Translations under genes and position numbers: made by a program | In this document: one piece after another, positions 39,082 through 48,104 of the stretch | How the letters are laid out: each line of letters starts with the position of its first letter | Numbering within the stretch: position 1 is the stretch's first letter | Notes under the pieces: generated by a model | Databases searched by the model: none | What the model saw: only the letters and a program-made list of their open reading frames with translations | Told to the model about the DNA's origin: nothing | Source of the DNA: Actinomyces israelii DSM 43320 | Lineage (GTDB): Bacteria; Actinomycetota; Actinomycetes; Actinomycetales; Actinomycetaceae | Length of the DNA: 64,000 bases | NCBI RefSeq assembly: GCF_000711965.1 | Contig: NZ_JONS01000002.1 | Coordinates: 62,001 to 126,000 of the forward strand | Direction: 5' to 3'

Positions 39082-39167
39082 TCCTCCGCGCCACCCGGAC
39101 GCTACACGAGCGCACCATCGCCGTGCCCTTCCCGCCCGAGCCATCCTCCGCGCCGCCCGGACGCTAC
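39082..39167 (+). repeat. Short direct repeat, 62-bp period
   Basis: A 24-bp segment (TCCTCCGCGCCACCCGGACG...) at 39082 recurs at 39144 with one mismatch. Confidence 0.6.
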
Positions 39168-39245
39168 GCCCCTCCCCGCCCGCGCTCCAGCACGAAGAGC
39201 CGGCCGCGCAGCCCACCGAGCGGACCAGGCCGCACAGATGCCCGT

Positions 39246-39365
39246 TGTCCGTCAGAATGACATTGCCCCCTCCGAGGCCCGAAGCCCGAGCAGAGAACCG
39301 CGTGATTACAGGGATTCCTTCAACACATGTGACGTCTTGAGCCTTCAATGTCATTCTGACGGACA
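39246..39365. mobile_element. MITE-like element with perfect 20-bp inverted repeats
   Basis: The ends (39246-39265 and 39346-39365, TGTCCGTCAGAATGACATTG) are perfect inverted copies enclosing 80 non-coding bp. No clear target duplication is seen. It could be a miniature transposable element or a large hairpin. Confidence 0.45.
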
Positions 39366-39426
39366 TCCGGACCACGAGCCGACGTAGGACCACATGCGAG
39401 AAGGCACGACCCGGCCGGCACTGCGG

Positions 39427-39458
39427 ACCGATCTCGGTGCGGAAGTGAACCGATCTCA
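39427..39458 (-). repeat. Two inverted GAGATCGGT units
   Basis: GACCGATCTC (39427) and AACCGATCTC (39449) are 22 bp apart, followed by AGCGAAAGGGG, the inverted leader sequence. Confidence 0.75.
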
Positions 39459-39503
39459 GCGAAAGGGGACGGGATGTCCGGGGGTCGGCAGGCAGCCCGG
39501 CCC

Positions 39504-40565
39504 TCAGGCGCTCACGACGGGAATATCGGTGAGTCGGTAGGCGCGCATGGTGGACAGCAGGCTGCCGTCCTCTCCTCGCGCATTGGCCAGGAGGAACTCG
39601 CTGTCGTCGAACCAGGCCGACAGAACCGAGTTCTCGTCGGCTCCCCGAGGGCCGACCGTGACCGAGAGCCAGCCGAACAGGAGTCCTCCGGCGCGCACGA
39701 CCTGCGGCAGGGGGATGGTGACCTGCTCGTCGGAGTCGAAAGAGCCGGACGAGGTGCAGACGGCGGTGACGCCGTCGGGGCCGGCCCCGACGGGGCCCTT
39801 GGGCTCGGGCAGGGCGGTGCCGTCTGGTGCGCCCGACGACGACGGCGCGGCCGGCGGGGCCGACGACGGCGCGGCTGTGGGCGCGGCGCTGTTCCGGGTG
39901 CCGCTGGTGGGGGTGATGGTGATGACGACTCTGCGGTTGGCGGCGCGGGCCTGGTTGGTGGCGTCCTTGACGGCCGGCTCACTCCCGCCCTTGCCGGTGG
40001 CGGTGACTTGCCAGGGGTCGAGGTCGGCGAGCTGGGCGAGACGGTCCTTGACGGCGGCGGCGCGGTCCTCGGCGAGCTTCTGGTTGTGGGCGTCGTCGGC
40101 GACGTCGTCGGTGTGCCCCACGATGTCAAGGCTCCCGCCGTCGGGGTGCTCTCGGGCTTCTGCTTCGTCAGCTCTTTGCCCATGACGTCGAGGTCGATCC
40201 CGAGTCCGGCGGCCTCATCACGGCCGATGACGCGGACCGCGACGAAGCCCGCCTGGGGCACGAAGGCGGTCACAGTCTCGACGTCCATGGCCCCGAACGC
40301 GACGTAGGAGGTAGCCCGGCCTCACCGCGAGGAAGACTCCGGTCCCCGCGGTGGTGCCCCAGGACATGCGCGTCGAGCCCCTGCCGGTCGAGCGGAGCGC
40401 TCGCACCGCTCAGTGCGGGAGCGGTGCCGGCGGCAGCACCGCCCGCATCGGCGTCGGGCGAGCCGAACGCCCTGGCCCGCAGGGGCCCGAGCGCTCGCAC
40501 GCTGTCAGCACGGGCGCTCCCAGGGCGGCCAGCACCGACCGGGTCGGACAGACCGCCGCGAGCAT
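39504..40565 (-). pseudogene. Decayed OmpA-domain lipoprotein
   Basis: Pieces of an OmpA lipoprotein lie in three frames. A signal-like start (TRSVLAALGAPVLTAC with a lipobox) begins near 40565; RMSWGTTAGTGVFLAVRPG and then MDVETVTAFVPQAGFVAVRV follow in shifted frames near 40250-40400; the OmpA tail GHTDDVADDAHNQKLAEDRA to RLTDIPVVSA occupies 39504-40121. Relative to the intact paralogues about 80 residues before GHTDDV are deleted. The DNA of the OmpA segment closely resembles that at 33.74-33.83 kb, so the duplication is recent. Confidence 0.8.
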
Positions 40566-40941
40566 CGCGGCGGGCGCCGACGGGCAGAAACAGGCAGGTC
40601 GCCAGACATATATGGACTCCTCCGAATATCGGGAACAGCAGTTCCCCGCCCGTCACCGTATGTGTTCGCCGTCGTGCCCGCGATGGGCAGGTCCCTATCG
40701 CTCCCCATCCGCTGCCCGTCGCTCCCCGTGGAGCCGGCAGCACCACGGGGACCATCCATTTCCTCCCCGTGGACAGCACGTTTTCTCCCCATGCACGTCT
40801 TCCCATTCTCCCGAGTGCGAAGAATTCCTATGGTGGCGCCGTCTTTCGAGCCGATGTCCTCAGACAGACATGGCGAAGAAGCACGAGGACATGCTGATTC
40901 GTGCGGCTGAGAACAGCCGCGCACAACCAGTGGAGGTCTTT
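40566..40941. other. Gene-free spacer before the small lipoprotein
   Basis: No gene is supported. The segment has repeated TCCCCGT/TCCCCAT words (40690-40800) but no clear promoter. Confidence 0.4.
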
Positions 40942-41347
40942 ATGAGGATTCCGGGACGAGCCCTGGCCGCGGTGAGCGCGGTCGGCCTGGCGGCAGGCCT
41001 GGCCGGGTGCCAGCTCCCCGGGCGCGGCGGCAACGGGGACTCCGGCGCCGCGCACGCCACGACATCCCCGGAGGTGAAGGACGCTCTGGCCTCGACGCAG
41101 GCCGCCGCGGGCTCCAAGGATCCGGTGGAGGTGAGCTCCGAGCTGCCGGTGATCGCCGGCCGCCTACGACACCGCCGGCGGCTGCCTGTGCTCCAATACG
41201 GAGGGCGTCCATATCGCCCCGACGGCCACGACGGTTCTGCAGACTTCCTTCGCGGCCGTGCCGGATGATGTTGACACCGATGTTGACACCGTGACCGTCG
41301 CCATTCCGCTGGCGGGCGCGTTCGAGAACGTGCCGGTGACGCGATGA
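40942..41347 (+). pseudogene. Small lipoprotein, frameshifted
   Basis: ATG at 40942 with GGAGG upstream encodes MRIPGRALAAVSAVGLAAG followed by lipobox LAGC and about 50 residues ending SSELPVIAG. The frame is then lost near 41160. The +1 frame continues as AYDTAGGCLCSNTEGVHIAP...IPLAGAFENVPVTR and stops at 41347, overlapping the next start (ATGA). The overlap shows that the shifted frame is the original one and that one base was gained or two lost. Confidence 0.75.
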
Positions 41348-42003
41348 GCGCCCGCACCACGCACCAGAGCCTTCTCCCGCCGCTCCGTACAGCCGGCGCG
41401 ACGGCCCTGGCGGCGGGCCTGCTGGCCCCCGCCGCGGGCTCAGCGGCCGGGGAGAGCGACTCCCCGACAGCGCCAGCGCCGACGCTGACCAGGTCGATGT
41501 CGCCCGCGGCGACCAGGGCGATCCCTCCGGAGCCGGTGGACGCCGACATCAAGCCCGTCGTGAAGACCGCGTCCCCCTCGCTCCAGCTCGTGCTGCGCAC
41601 GGGGGCCTCCGACGGGGCGGTCACCACCGAGTCCGGCAAGGGCAAGACGAGGGCCACTCTCAACAGCGCCGTCACCTTCGAGACGGACTCGGCGACGCTG
41701 ACGCCGCGCGCCACCGAGGTCCTCGACGGCATCGTGTCGGGCTGGGGCGGGACGCCGCCGGCCTCCATGGCGGTGGTCGGCCACGCCGACTCGGTGGCCG
41801 ACGACGCCCACAACCAGACGCTGTCCGAGCAGCGGGCCCGGGCCGTGGCGGACTACCTGACCTCCAAGGAGCCCTCACTCAAGGTGGAGGCCTCGGGGAA
41901 GGGGGAGACCCAGCCGGTGGCCGGCGAGAGCAACGACAACGGCAGCGTCAACGAGGCGGGCAGAGCCGCCGATCGCCGCGTAGAGCTCACCTGGGACCAG
42001 TAG
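41344..42003 (+). CDS. Exported OmpA-domain protein
   Basis: A 219-residue protein with an N-terminal signal-like region (TAGATALAAGLLAPAAGSAAG) without a lipobox cysteine, a Pro/Thr linker and an OmpA C-terminal domain (SAVTFETDSATLTPRATEVL...VVGHADSVADDAHNQTLSEQR, ending AADRRVELTW). Together with the preceding lipoprotein it looks like a two-gene split version of the larger OmpA lipoproteins in this cluster. ATG at 41344 overlaps the upstream stop. Confidence 0.82.
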   Translation: MSARTTHQSLLPPLRTAGATALAAGLLAPAAGSAAGESDSPTAPAPTLTRSMSPAATRAIPPEPVDADIKPVVKTASPSLQLVLRTGASDGAVTTESGKGKTRATLNSAVTFETDSATLTPRATEVLDGIVSGWGGTPPASMAVVGHADSVADDAHNQTLSEQRARAVADYLTSKEPSLKVEASGKGETQPVAGESNDNGSVNEAGRAADRRVELTWDQ

Positions 42004-42066
42004 CGCGACGGCGTCGGGCGGGGGCCGGGTGAGGGCCCGGACCAGCCCCGCGGGAGGTTCCCCCCT

Positions 42067-42149
42067 CCTCCTTCGCCGAGATCGGTAGGCTCGAGATCGG
42101 TGAGCCTACTGATCTCGGCGCGGGAGTGAACCGATCTCGGCGAAGGAGG
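42067..42149. terminator. Bidirectional hairpin built from GAGATCGGT repeats
   Basis: Between the convergent OmpA gene and rplA, CCTCCTTCGCCGAGATCGGT (42067-42086) pairs perfectly with 42130-42149. An alternative 19-bp stem (42075-42093 with 42102-42120, one mismatch) has GAGATCGGT as its loop. The two structures share the left arm and exclude each other. Confidence 0.7.
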
Positions 42150-42158
42150 CTGCGGCGC

Positions 42159-42857
42159 TCAGGCCCCTCGGGCCTTGGTGACATCCATCGGGATGCCGGG
42201 GCCCATGGTGGTGGCCATGGTCGCCTTGAGGATGTAGCGGCCCTTGGAGGTCGACGGCTTCAGGCGCTGGACCTCGTCCAGGACGGCCTGGAGGTTCTCG
42301 GTCAGCTGCTCCTCGGTGAAGGAGGCCTTGCCGATCAGGAAGTTGAGGTTCGCGGCGCGGTCGACGCGGAACTCGATCCGGCCGCCCTTGATGTCGGTGA
42401 CGGCCTTGGCCACGTCCATGGTCACGGTGCCGGTCTTGGGGTTGGGCATGAGGCCGCGGGGACCGAGGACGCGGCCCAGGCGGCCGACCTTGCCCATGAG
42501 GTCCGGGGTGGCGACGGCGGCGTCGAAGTCGGTGTAGCCGGCCGCGACCTTGGCGATGAGGTCGTCGCTGCCGACCTCGTCGGCGCCCGCGGCGATGGCC
42601 TGCTCGGCCCGCTCTCCCTGGGCGAAGACGACGACGCGGGCGGTCTTACCGGTACCGTGCGGCAGGGACACGGTGCCGCGCACCATCTGGTCCGCCTTGC
42701 GGGGGTCCACGCCCAGGCGTAGGACGACGTCCACGGTGGAGTCGAACTTCGTGATGGACGTGGCCTTGGCGAGCTTGACGGCCTCGGCCGGGGTGTAGAG
42801 GACTCCGGACTGAATCTTCTCAGCGGCGGCTCGGTAGGCCTTGCTGCGCTTGGTCAT
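42159..42857 (-). CDS. rplA: 50S ribosomal protein L1
   Basis: A 232-residue uL1 protein of the L1 stalk. Conserved parts include [38 protein letters not shown] and [18 protein letters not shown] at 42857. Second gene of the rplK-rplA pair, 84 bp after rplK. It can act as a translational repressor of its own operon in many bacteria. Confidence 0.97.
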   Translation of the reverse strand: MTKRSKAYRAAAEKIQSGVLYTPAEAVKLAKATSITKFDSTVDVVLRLGVDPRKADQMVRGTVSLPHGTGKTARVVVFAQGERAEQAIAAGADEVGSDDLIAKVAAGYTDFDAAVATPDLMGKVGRLGRVLGPRGLMPNPKTGTVTMDVAKAVTDIKGGRIEFRVDRAANLNFLIGKASFTEEQLTENLQAVLDEVQRLKPSTSKGRYILKATMATTMGPGIPMDVTKARGA

Positions 42858-42941
42858 CTGCTTCTCCTTAGCAGTCGTGGTGAACGGGCCGCGCCGGCCC
42901 TTCCACAGGGTCTGATTGGGTGTGCCAGGTGCCGGCCGGCA

Positions 42942-43373
42942 TCAGGCCTCGACGGTGATGCCCATGGAGCGGGCGGTGCCGGCGATGATCTTGGAGGCGG
43001 CCTCGACGTCGTTGGCGTTGAGGTCGGCCATCTTGGACTCGGCGATCTCGCGCACCTGGGCGGCCGTGAGCGAGCCGACCTTGTCGGCGTGGGGGCTCGG
43101 GGAGCCCTTGGCGACGCCGGCGGCCTTCTTGATGAGCTCGGCGGCCGGCGGGGTCTTGGTCACGAAGGTGAAGGAGCGGTCCTCGTAGACCGTGATCTCC
43201 ACCGGGATGACGTTGCCGCGCTGCGACTCGGTCGCGGCGTTGTAGGCCTTGCAGAACTCCATGATGTTGACGCCGTGCTGACCCAGCGCGGGGCCGATCG
43301 GCGGGGCGGGGTTGGCCTGACCGGCCTGGATCTGGAGCTTGATGAGCCCGGAGACCTTCTTCTTGGGAGCCAT
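42942..43373 (-). CDS. rplK: 50S ribosomal protein L11
   Basis: A 143-residue uL11 protein of the GTPase-associated centre. The N-terminal domain keeps the proline-rich thiostrepton-binding segment ([19 protein letters not shown]), and the C-terminal RNA-binding domain ends [13 protein letters not shown] at 43373 ([13 protein letters not shown]) gives the standard length; longer upstream frames lack support. Confidence 0.97.
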   Translation of the reverse strand: MAPKKKVSGLIKLQIQAGQANPAPPIGPALGQHGVNIMEFCKAYNAATESQRGNVIPVEITVYEDRSFTFVTKTPPAAELIKKAAGVAKGSPSPHADKVGSLTAAQVREIAESKMADLNANDVEAASKIIAGTARSMGITVEA

Positions 43374-43532
43374 GCGAATGGATCTCTTTCTTGTCCGGAA
43401 GAGCTGCACGCCTGCCGTGCAGCGGAAATGCGCGCACGACGCATGCGCGCACACGAATGCTCATCCTATCCCGAGCCGGAGTCCACCAAGCACCCGGTGC
43501 ACGGAATCACAAGGCTCGCCGCCTGTGAGACG

Positions 43533-43574
43533 CGCCGCCCGCCGTCGTCCTCACGGGGCCGACGGCGGGCGGCG
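43533..43574 (-). terminator. Hairpin between nusG and rplK
   Basis: A perfect 15-bp stem (43533-43547 with 43560-43574) begins 22 bp after the nusG stop. It suggests termination or attenuation before rplK. Confidence 0.7.
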
Positions 43575-43596
43575 CGGTGGCCGGGATGCGCCGGCC

Positions 43597-44457
43597 TCAG
43601 ATCTTGGCGACCTGGGAGAAGGACAGCTCGGCCGGGGTGTCGCGACCGAACAGGGAGATGAGGACCTGGAGCTTCTGGGTCTCGGGGTGGATCTCGGCAA
43701 TGGTGGCCGGGAGGGACTCGAAGGGGCCGTCGGTGACGATGACGGACTCGCCGGCCTCGAAGGCGACCTCGTAGACCTGACCGTCGGCGGCGACCTGGGA
43801 GCTCGCGCCCTCCCGGGGAGCGGCCTTGGCGGCGCTCTGCTTGGCGGCGATCTCCTCGGGGGTGGGGCCGAGCTGGGAGACGGCCTCCTCGAAGGTCAGC
43901 GGCACGGGGTTGTAGCGGTCGCCCACGAAGCCGGTGACGGCCGGGGTGTCCTTGATGGTGCGCCACACCTTGTCGGAGGTCTCCGGGTCGTCCAGGTCCA
44001 TGCGCACGAAGACGTAGCCGGGGATGCGCACCCGGGAGACCTCCTTCTTCTTGCCCGCGTTCTTGATCTCGATGACCGTCTCCATGGGGACGACGGCGTC
44101 GAAGACGTAGTCCTCGACCTCGAAGTTCTCCGCGCGGGTCTTAATGTCCGTGGCCACGCGACGCTCGTAGCCGGAGTAGGTGTGCAGGACGTACCACTCG
44201 CCGGGCAACGAGGACATCTGCCTGCGGAACTCCTCGACCGGGTCGACCTCGGGCTCGGGAGCCGACTCGGCCTTCCCGCCCTCCTGGCCGGCGGCCTCCT
44301 CGACCTCGGCCTCCACGGCCTCCTCGGAGCGCTCCGCGGCGGCCTCCTCGGCCTGGGAGTCGAGGGACTCCGGCTGCGCCTCATCCGCCTGGATGGCCTC
44401 GCCGTCGACGACGGGGGCGAGCTCCTCGGGAAGGATCTGCTCGGACTGCTCGGACAC
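43597..44457 (-). CDS. nusG: Transcription termination/antitermination factor NusG
   Basis: A 286-residue NusG with an actinobacterial-type acidic N-terminal extension (about 80 residues rich in Glu and Ala). The NGN domain follows ([20 protein letters not shown]...[13 protein letters not shown]), and the KOW domain is at the C-terminus ([19 protein letters not shown]). GTG at 44457 is the best start; AGG lies upstream. It couples RNA polymerase with Rho or the ribosome. Located 47 bp after secE. Confidence 0.96.
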   Translation of the reverse strand: MSEQSEQILPEELAPVVDGEAIQADEAQPESLDSQAEEAAAERSEEAVEAEVEEAAGQEGGKAESAPEPEVDPVEEFRRQMSSLPGEWYVLHTYSGYERRVATDIKTRAENFEVEDYVFDAVVPMETVIEIKNAGKKKEVSRVRIPGYVFVRMDLDDPETSDKVWRTIKDTPAVTGFVGDRYNPVPLTFEEAVSQLGPTPEEIAAKQSAAKAAPREGASSQVAADGQVYEVAFEAGESVIVTDGPFESLPATIAEIHPETQKLQVLISLFGRDTPAELSFSQVAKI

Positions 44458-44504
44458 GATGTACCTGCTTTCCTCGGGCGGGTGGCTGAGGGCGACCGTC
44501 GGCT

Positions 44505-44789
44505 TCAGCGGGTCGGGAGCTGGGTGGGCTGAACGCCTCCGGAAGAGGCGGGGCGCGAGAAGGCCCACATCACCAGCCGGTCGAAGGCGTAGTCGAGGAC
44601 CCCGGTGAAGGCCATGATCGCCACGATGAACACGACGACGACAATGAAGTAGGTCCACAGCTCATTGCTGGTGGGCCACACGACCTTGCGCAGCTCGTCG
44701 ATCACCTGACGGAAGAACAGGGCGATACGACCCAGGGGGCCTCGCTTGGTGCCCTGCTTGCGCCTGGCGACGCTCGCGCTCTCGCTCAT
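44505..44789 (-). CDS. secE: Preprotein translocase subunit SecE
   Basis: A 94-residue single-span SecE. The conserved cytoplasmic segment [20 protein letters not shown] precedes the membrane helix ([21 protein letters not shown]). The ATG at 44789 ([11 protein letters not shown]) has GAGGA upstream; a start at 44822 would add 11 residues. It is directly downstream of tRNA-Trp and upstream of nusG, the usual order. Confidence 0.95.
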   Translation of the reverse strand: MSESASVARRKQGTKRGPLGRIALFFRQVIDELRKVVWPTSNELWTYFIVVVVFIVAIMAFTGVLDYAFDRLVMWAFSRPASSGGVQPTQLPTR

Positions 44790-44881
44790 GCTCTGAGTCC
44801 TCGGGTTCGACGGTTCGATCATGCCCTGGCGGGCGAGAGGACGGAACCGACGGGATCTCCCGACAGATCCGCCGTTCTCAG

Positions 44882-44954
44882 CAGGGCAGGCGGGACTCGA
44901 ACCCACAACCGCCGGTTTTGGAGACCGGTGCGCTACCAATTGCGCCACTGCCCT
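44882..44954 (-). tRNA. tRNA-Trp (CCA)
   Basis: A complete cloverleaf: acceptor AGGGCAG/CTGCCCT, D arm GCGCAATTGGTAGCGC, anticodon arm CCGGT-CTCCAAA-ACCGG with anticodon CCA, and T arm GTGGGTTCGAGTCCC. The CCA tail is not encoded. It lies just upstream of secE and is probably co-transcribed. Confidence 0.97.
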
Positions 44955-45050
44955 TCAGCGGTGACCAATCTTGTCACAGGTTCACCTGGATCGCTAAGCC
45001 CCGGGACGTGGACTGCGCCACGCGGCCCGTCCCCGCCCTGCCCCTTCGCC

Positions 45051-45098
45051 GAGATCGGTCCAGCTCCGGCTCGAGATCGGTTCGAAGGACCGATCTCG
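45051..45098. repeat. GAGATCGGT repeats, two direct and one inverted
   Basis: Direct units at 45051 and 45073 (22 bp apart) and an inverted GACCGATCTCG at 45088 lie between tRNA-Trp and the aminotransferase, which are divergent. GAACC/GGTTC pairing can form a small hairpin. Confidence 0.8.
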
Positions 45099-45154
45099 CG
45101 ATCTGCTATCTCATATGACGAGCACATGACACCCGGTCGTGGGACCATGGGCCC

Positions 45155-46369
45155 ATGAGCACGACACCCCGGAGCCGAGTCTCCGCGCGCCTAGCCGCCA
45201 TCGCCCCCTCCGCCACCCTCGCCGTCGACGCCAAGGCCAAGGCCCTGAAGGCCGCCGGCCGCCCCGTCATCGGGTTCGGCGCCGGAGAGCCCGACTTCGC
45301 CACCCCCGACTACATCGTCGAGGCCGCCGTCGCCGCCGCCAAGGACCCCGCAAACCACAAGTACACGCCCGCCAAGGGCCTGCCCGCCCTGCGCGAGGCC
45401 ATCGCCGCCAAGACCCTGCGCGACTCCGGCTACGAGGTCTCGCCCGACGACGTCATCGTCACCAACGGCGGCAAGCAGGCCGTCTTCGAGGCCTTCGCGG
45501 CGCTCGTGGACCCGGGCGACGAGGTCATCCTCCCCACCCCCTACTGGGTCACCTACCCCGAGTGCGTCCGCCTGTCCGGCGGCACCCCCGTCGAGGTCTT
45601 CGCCGGCGCCGACCAGGACTACAAGGTCACCGTCGCCCAGCTCGAGGCCGCCCGCACTCCGCGCACCAAGGCCGTCCTGGTCTGCTCCCCCTCCAACCCG
45701 ACGGGCTCGGTCTACACACCCGAAGAGCTGACCGCCATCGGCCGGTGGGCGCTGGAGCACGGCGTGTGGGTCATCACTGACGAGATCTACGAGCACCTCC
45801 TGTACGAGGATGCCGTCAGCGCCCACATCGTCGCCCTCGTCCCCGAGCTGGCGGACCAGACCGTGGTCCTCAACGGCGTCGCCAAGACCTACGCCATGAC
45901 CGGCTGGCGCGTGGGCTGGCTGATCGGCCCGTCCGACGTCGTCAAGGCCGCCACCAACCTGCAGTCCCACATGACGAGCAACGTCGCCAACGTCTCCCAG
46001 CGCGCGGCCCTGGCCGCCGTGTCCGGGGACCTGTCCGCCGTCGAGACCATGCGCGAGGCCTTCGACCGCCGTCGCCGCCTCATGGTCTCCATGCTCTCGG
46101 CCATCGACGGCCTGAGGGTCCCCACCCCCAGGGGCGCCTTCTACGCCTACCCCAGCGTGGAGGGCCTCATCGGGCGCACGCTGCGGGACCGCACCATCGA
46201 CTCCTCCATCACGCTGGCCGACGCGATCCTCGAGCACGTCGAGGTCGCCGTCGTGCCCGGCGAGGCCTTCGGCCGCTCCGGCTTCCTGCGCCTGTCCTAC
46301 GCCACCGGCGACGACGCCATCACCGAGGGCGTCGGCCGCGTCGCCGAGCTGCTCGCCGAGATCGAGTGA
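45155..46369 (+). CDS. Class I/II pyridoxal-phosphate aminotransferase (aspartate-type)
   Basis: A 404-residue aminotransferase of fold type I, most like bacterial AspC/AspB enzymes of subgroup Ib. The glycine-rich [12 protein letters not shown] start, [21 protein letters not shown] and the PLP-lysine motif [16 protein letters not shown] are present, with the C-terminal arginine site [11 protein letters not shown] at 45155. Substrate specificity (aspartate, or broader aromatic/alanine) cannot be fixed from sequence. Confidence 0.92.
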   Translation: MSTTPRSRVSARLAAIAPSATLAVDAKAKALKAAGRPVIGFGAGEPDFATPDYIVEAAVAAAKDPANHKYTPAKGLPALREAIAAKTLRDSGYEVSPDDVIVTNGGKQAVFEAFAALVDPGDEVILPTPYWVTYPECVRLSGGTPVEVFAGADQDYKVTVAQLEAARTPRTKAVLVCSPSNPTGSVYTPEELTAIGRWALEHGVWVITDEIYEHLLYEDAVSAHIVALVPELADQTVVLNGVAKTYAMTGWRVGWLIGPSDVVKAATNLQSHMTSNVANVSQRAALAAVSGDLSAVETMREAFDRRRRLMVSMLSAIDGLRVPTPRGAFYAYPSVEGLIGRTLRDRTIDSSITLADAILEHVEVAVVPGEAFGRSGFLRLSYATGDDAITEGVGRVAELLAEIE

Positions 46370-46422
46370 GCCACCGCGCCCGCCCGCGGCACTCGGCGCG
46401 ACGCCGGCCGCGCCAGGATGCG

Positions 46423-46471
46423 ACGACGGCGGGGCCGGTGCCCGGTCCGCAGGCCCCGGCCCCGCCGTCGT
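46423..46471. terminator. Bidirectional terminator between aminotransferase and symporter
   Basis: A perfect 16-bp stem (ACGACGGCGGGGCCGG, 46423-46438, with 46456-46471) lies between two convergent genes. Confidence 0.8.
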
Positions 46472-46501
46472 GCCGCGGGCGCCCCACCGCCGCGAGCGGG
46501 C

Positions 46502-47971
46502 TCAGCCCGCGTCGGCCCCCTGCGGGATGGAGCTGAAGTCGTCGCCGCGGCGCCGCAGGTGCGGGTCCTGCTCCAGGTAGGCCCTGGTCTCCCGGGCGAT
46601 CAGCCCGGACAGGACCAGCAGGCCGATGAGGTTGGGGATGGCCATGAGGCCGTTGGCAATGTCGGCGAAGGTCCACACGTCCTTCAGGTCGGTGACGGTG
46701 CCCAGGAAGACGACGCAGGTGAAGATGAGCCGGTAGGGCAGCACGCCGTGCACGCCCGCAAGCCGCTCGACGCAGCGCTCGCCGTAGTAGGCCCAGCCCA
46801 GGATGGTCGAGGCGGCCAGGAACACGATGGCCACCGACACGATGTAGTGGCCCCACTCCCCCGGCAGGCCGTGGGTGAAGGCGTCCCCGGTCATGGTGGC
46901 CGGGTCCGAGTCCGTCCAGGTCCCGGTGGACAGGATCACCAGCCCTGTGCAGGTCACTACGATGATCGTGTCGATGAAGGTCTGGGTCATGGAGACCAGC
47001 CCTTGGCGAGCGGGGTGGCTGGTCTTGGCCGCGGCGGCCGCGATGGCGGCCGAGCCCATGCCGGACTCGTTGGAGAAGATGCCGCGCGCCGCCCCGTACT
47101 GCATGGCCATTATGAGGGTCGAGCCGGCGAACCCGCCGAGCGCGCCGTGCCCGGTGAAGGCCCCGGCGAGCACCAGGCCGAGCGCCGCGGGGATCCCCGA
47201 GACGTTGGCGACCAGGATGTACAGGCAGCCGCCGACGTAGAAGACGATCATCATGGGCACGAAGGCGCTGGTCACCGTGCCGATCGCCTCGATCCCGCCC
47301 AGGAGGACGGCGCCCACCGCAATCGCCAGGACAATGCCGACGACGGCGCCGTCCCAGCCGAAGGAGCTGCGCAGCTGGGCCGCCACGGCGTTGGACTGCG
47401 TCATCGAGCCGATGCCGAAGGAGGCCAGGATGGCCGCGCAGGCGAAGAAGACCGACAGCGCCCTCCCCGGGCGCCCGGGCACGGCACGCCCGAGGTAGTA
47501 CTGGGGCCCGCCGGACTGCTGCCCGCGGGCGTCGGTGGTGCGGAACCGCACCGCGAGGAAGGCCTCGGAGTACTTCGAGGCCATGCCGAACAGCGCCGTG
47601 ACCCACATCCAGAACAGGGCCCCGGGCCCGCCCAGGTGGATGGCGGTGGCCACGCCCACGATATTGCCCACGCCCACGGTGGCCGCCAGCGCCGTCGTCA
47701 GGGCCTGGTAGTGGGAGATGTCCCCCTCGGCGCTCGCGGCCTCACCGCCACCGTCGCGCTGGAGGAAGGCGAAGCGCAGCGCGGGGCCGAGCTTGCGCAG
47801 CTGGAGGCCGCGCAGCCGTACCGTCAGCACCACGCCGGTGCCCAGCAGGAGGGGGATGAGGAGCCATGGGCCCCACAGGAGGGTGTCGAAGGCGGCAAGG
47901 CCGTCGCTGAGGGCGCCGGCGGGCGCAGGGCCGGCACCGAGACGGGCCGTCGCAAAAGCGGTGTCGAACAT
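46502..47971 (-). CDS. Alanine/glycine:cation symporter (AGCS family)
   Basis: A 489-residue sodium- or proton-coupled amino-acid symporter. Family signatures GVGNIVGVATAIHLGGPGAL, WMWVTALFGMASKYSEAFLA and the GIFSNESGMGSAAIAAA segment are all present, with about ten membrane helices. ATG at 47971. Monocistronic between convergent and co-directional neighbours. Substrate is inferred only from the family. Confidence 0.93.
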   Translation of the reverse strand: MFDTAFATARLGAGPAPAGALSDGLAAFDTLLWGPWLLIPLLLGTGVVLTVRLRGLQLRKLGPALRFAFLQRDGGGEAASAEGDISHYQALTTALAATVGVGNIVGVATAIHLGGPGALFWMWVTALFGMASKYSEAFLAVRFRTTDARGQQSGGPQYYLGRAVPGRPGRALSVFFACAAILASFGIGSMTQSNAVAAQLRSSFGWDGAVVGIVLAIAVGAVLLGGIEAIGTVTSAFVPMMIVFYVGGCLYILVANVSGIPAALGLVLAGAFTGHGALGGFAGSTLIMAMQYGAARGIFSNESGMGSAAIAAAAAKTSHPARQGLVSMTQTFIDTIIVVTCTGLVILSTGTWTDSDPATMTGDAFTHGLPGEWGHYIVSVAIVFLAASTILGWAYYGERCVERLAGVHGVLPYRLIFTCVVFLGTVTDLKDVWTFADIANGLMAIPNLIGLLVLSGLIARETRAYLEQDPHLRRRGDDFSSIPQGADAG

Positions 47972-48104
47972 GGGAGGCGCCTTTCCGTCTCCGGGATGGG
48001 GTGTACGTCGTCGCACCGTAGGCACAGGGCGTATGACGACAATGTGACATCCGCCATGTGGACGCGGGCGGCCGTCGCGGAGCCGCAGGCGCCCGGTCTC
48101 GCGC

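Larger units (their letters stand above)
38709..39503. other. Gene-free spacer between kinase and OmpA pseudogene
   Basis: No gene is supported. It contains three GAGATCGGT units, a 24-bp direct repeat (39082-39105 and 39144-39167, 62 bp apart) and a MITE-like element (39246-39365). Confidence 0.5.
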
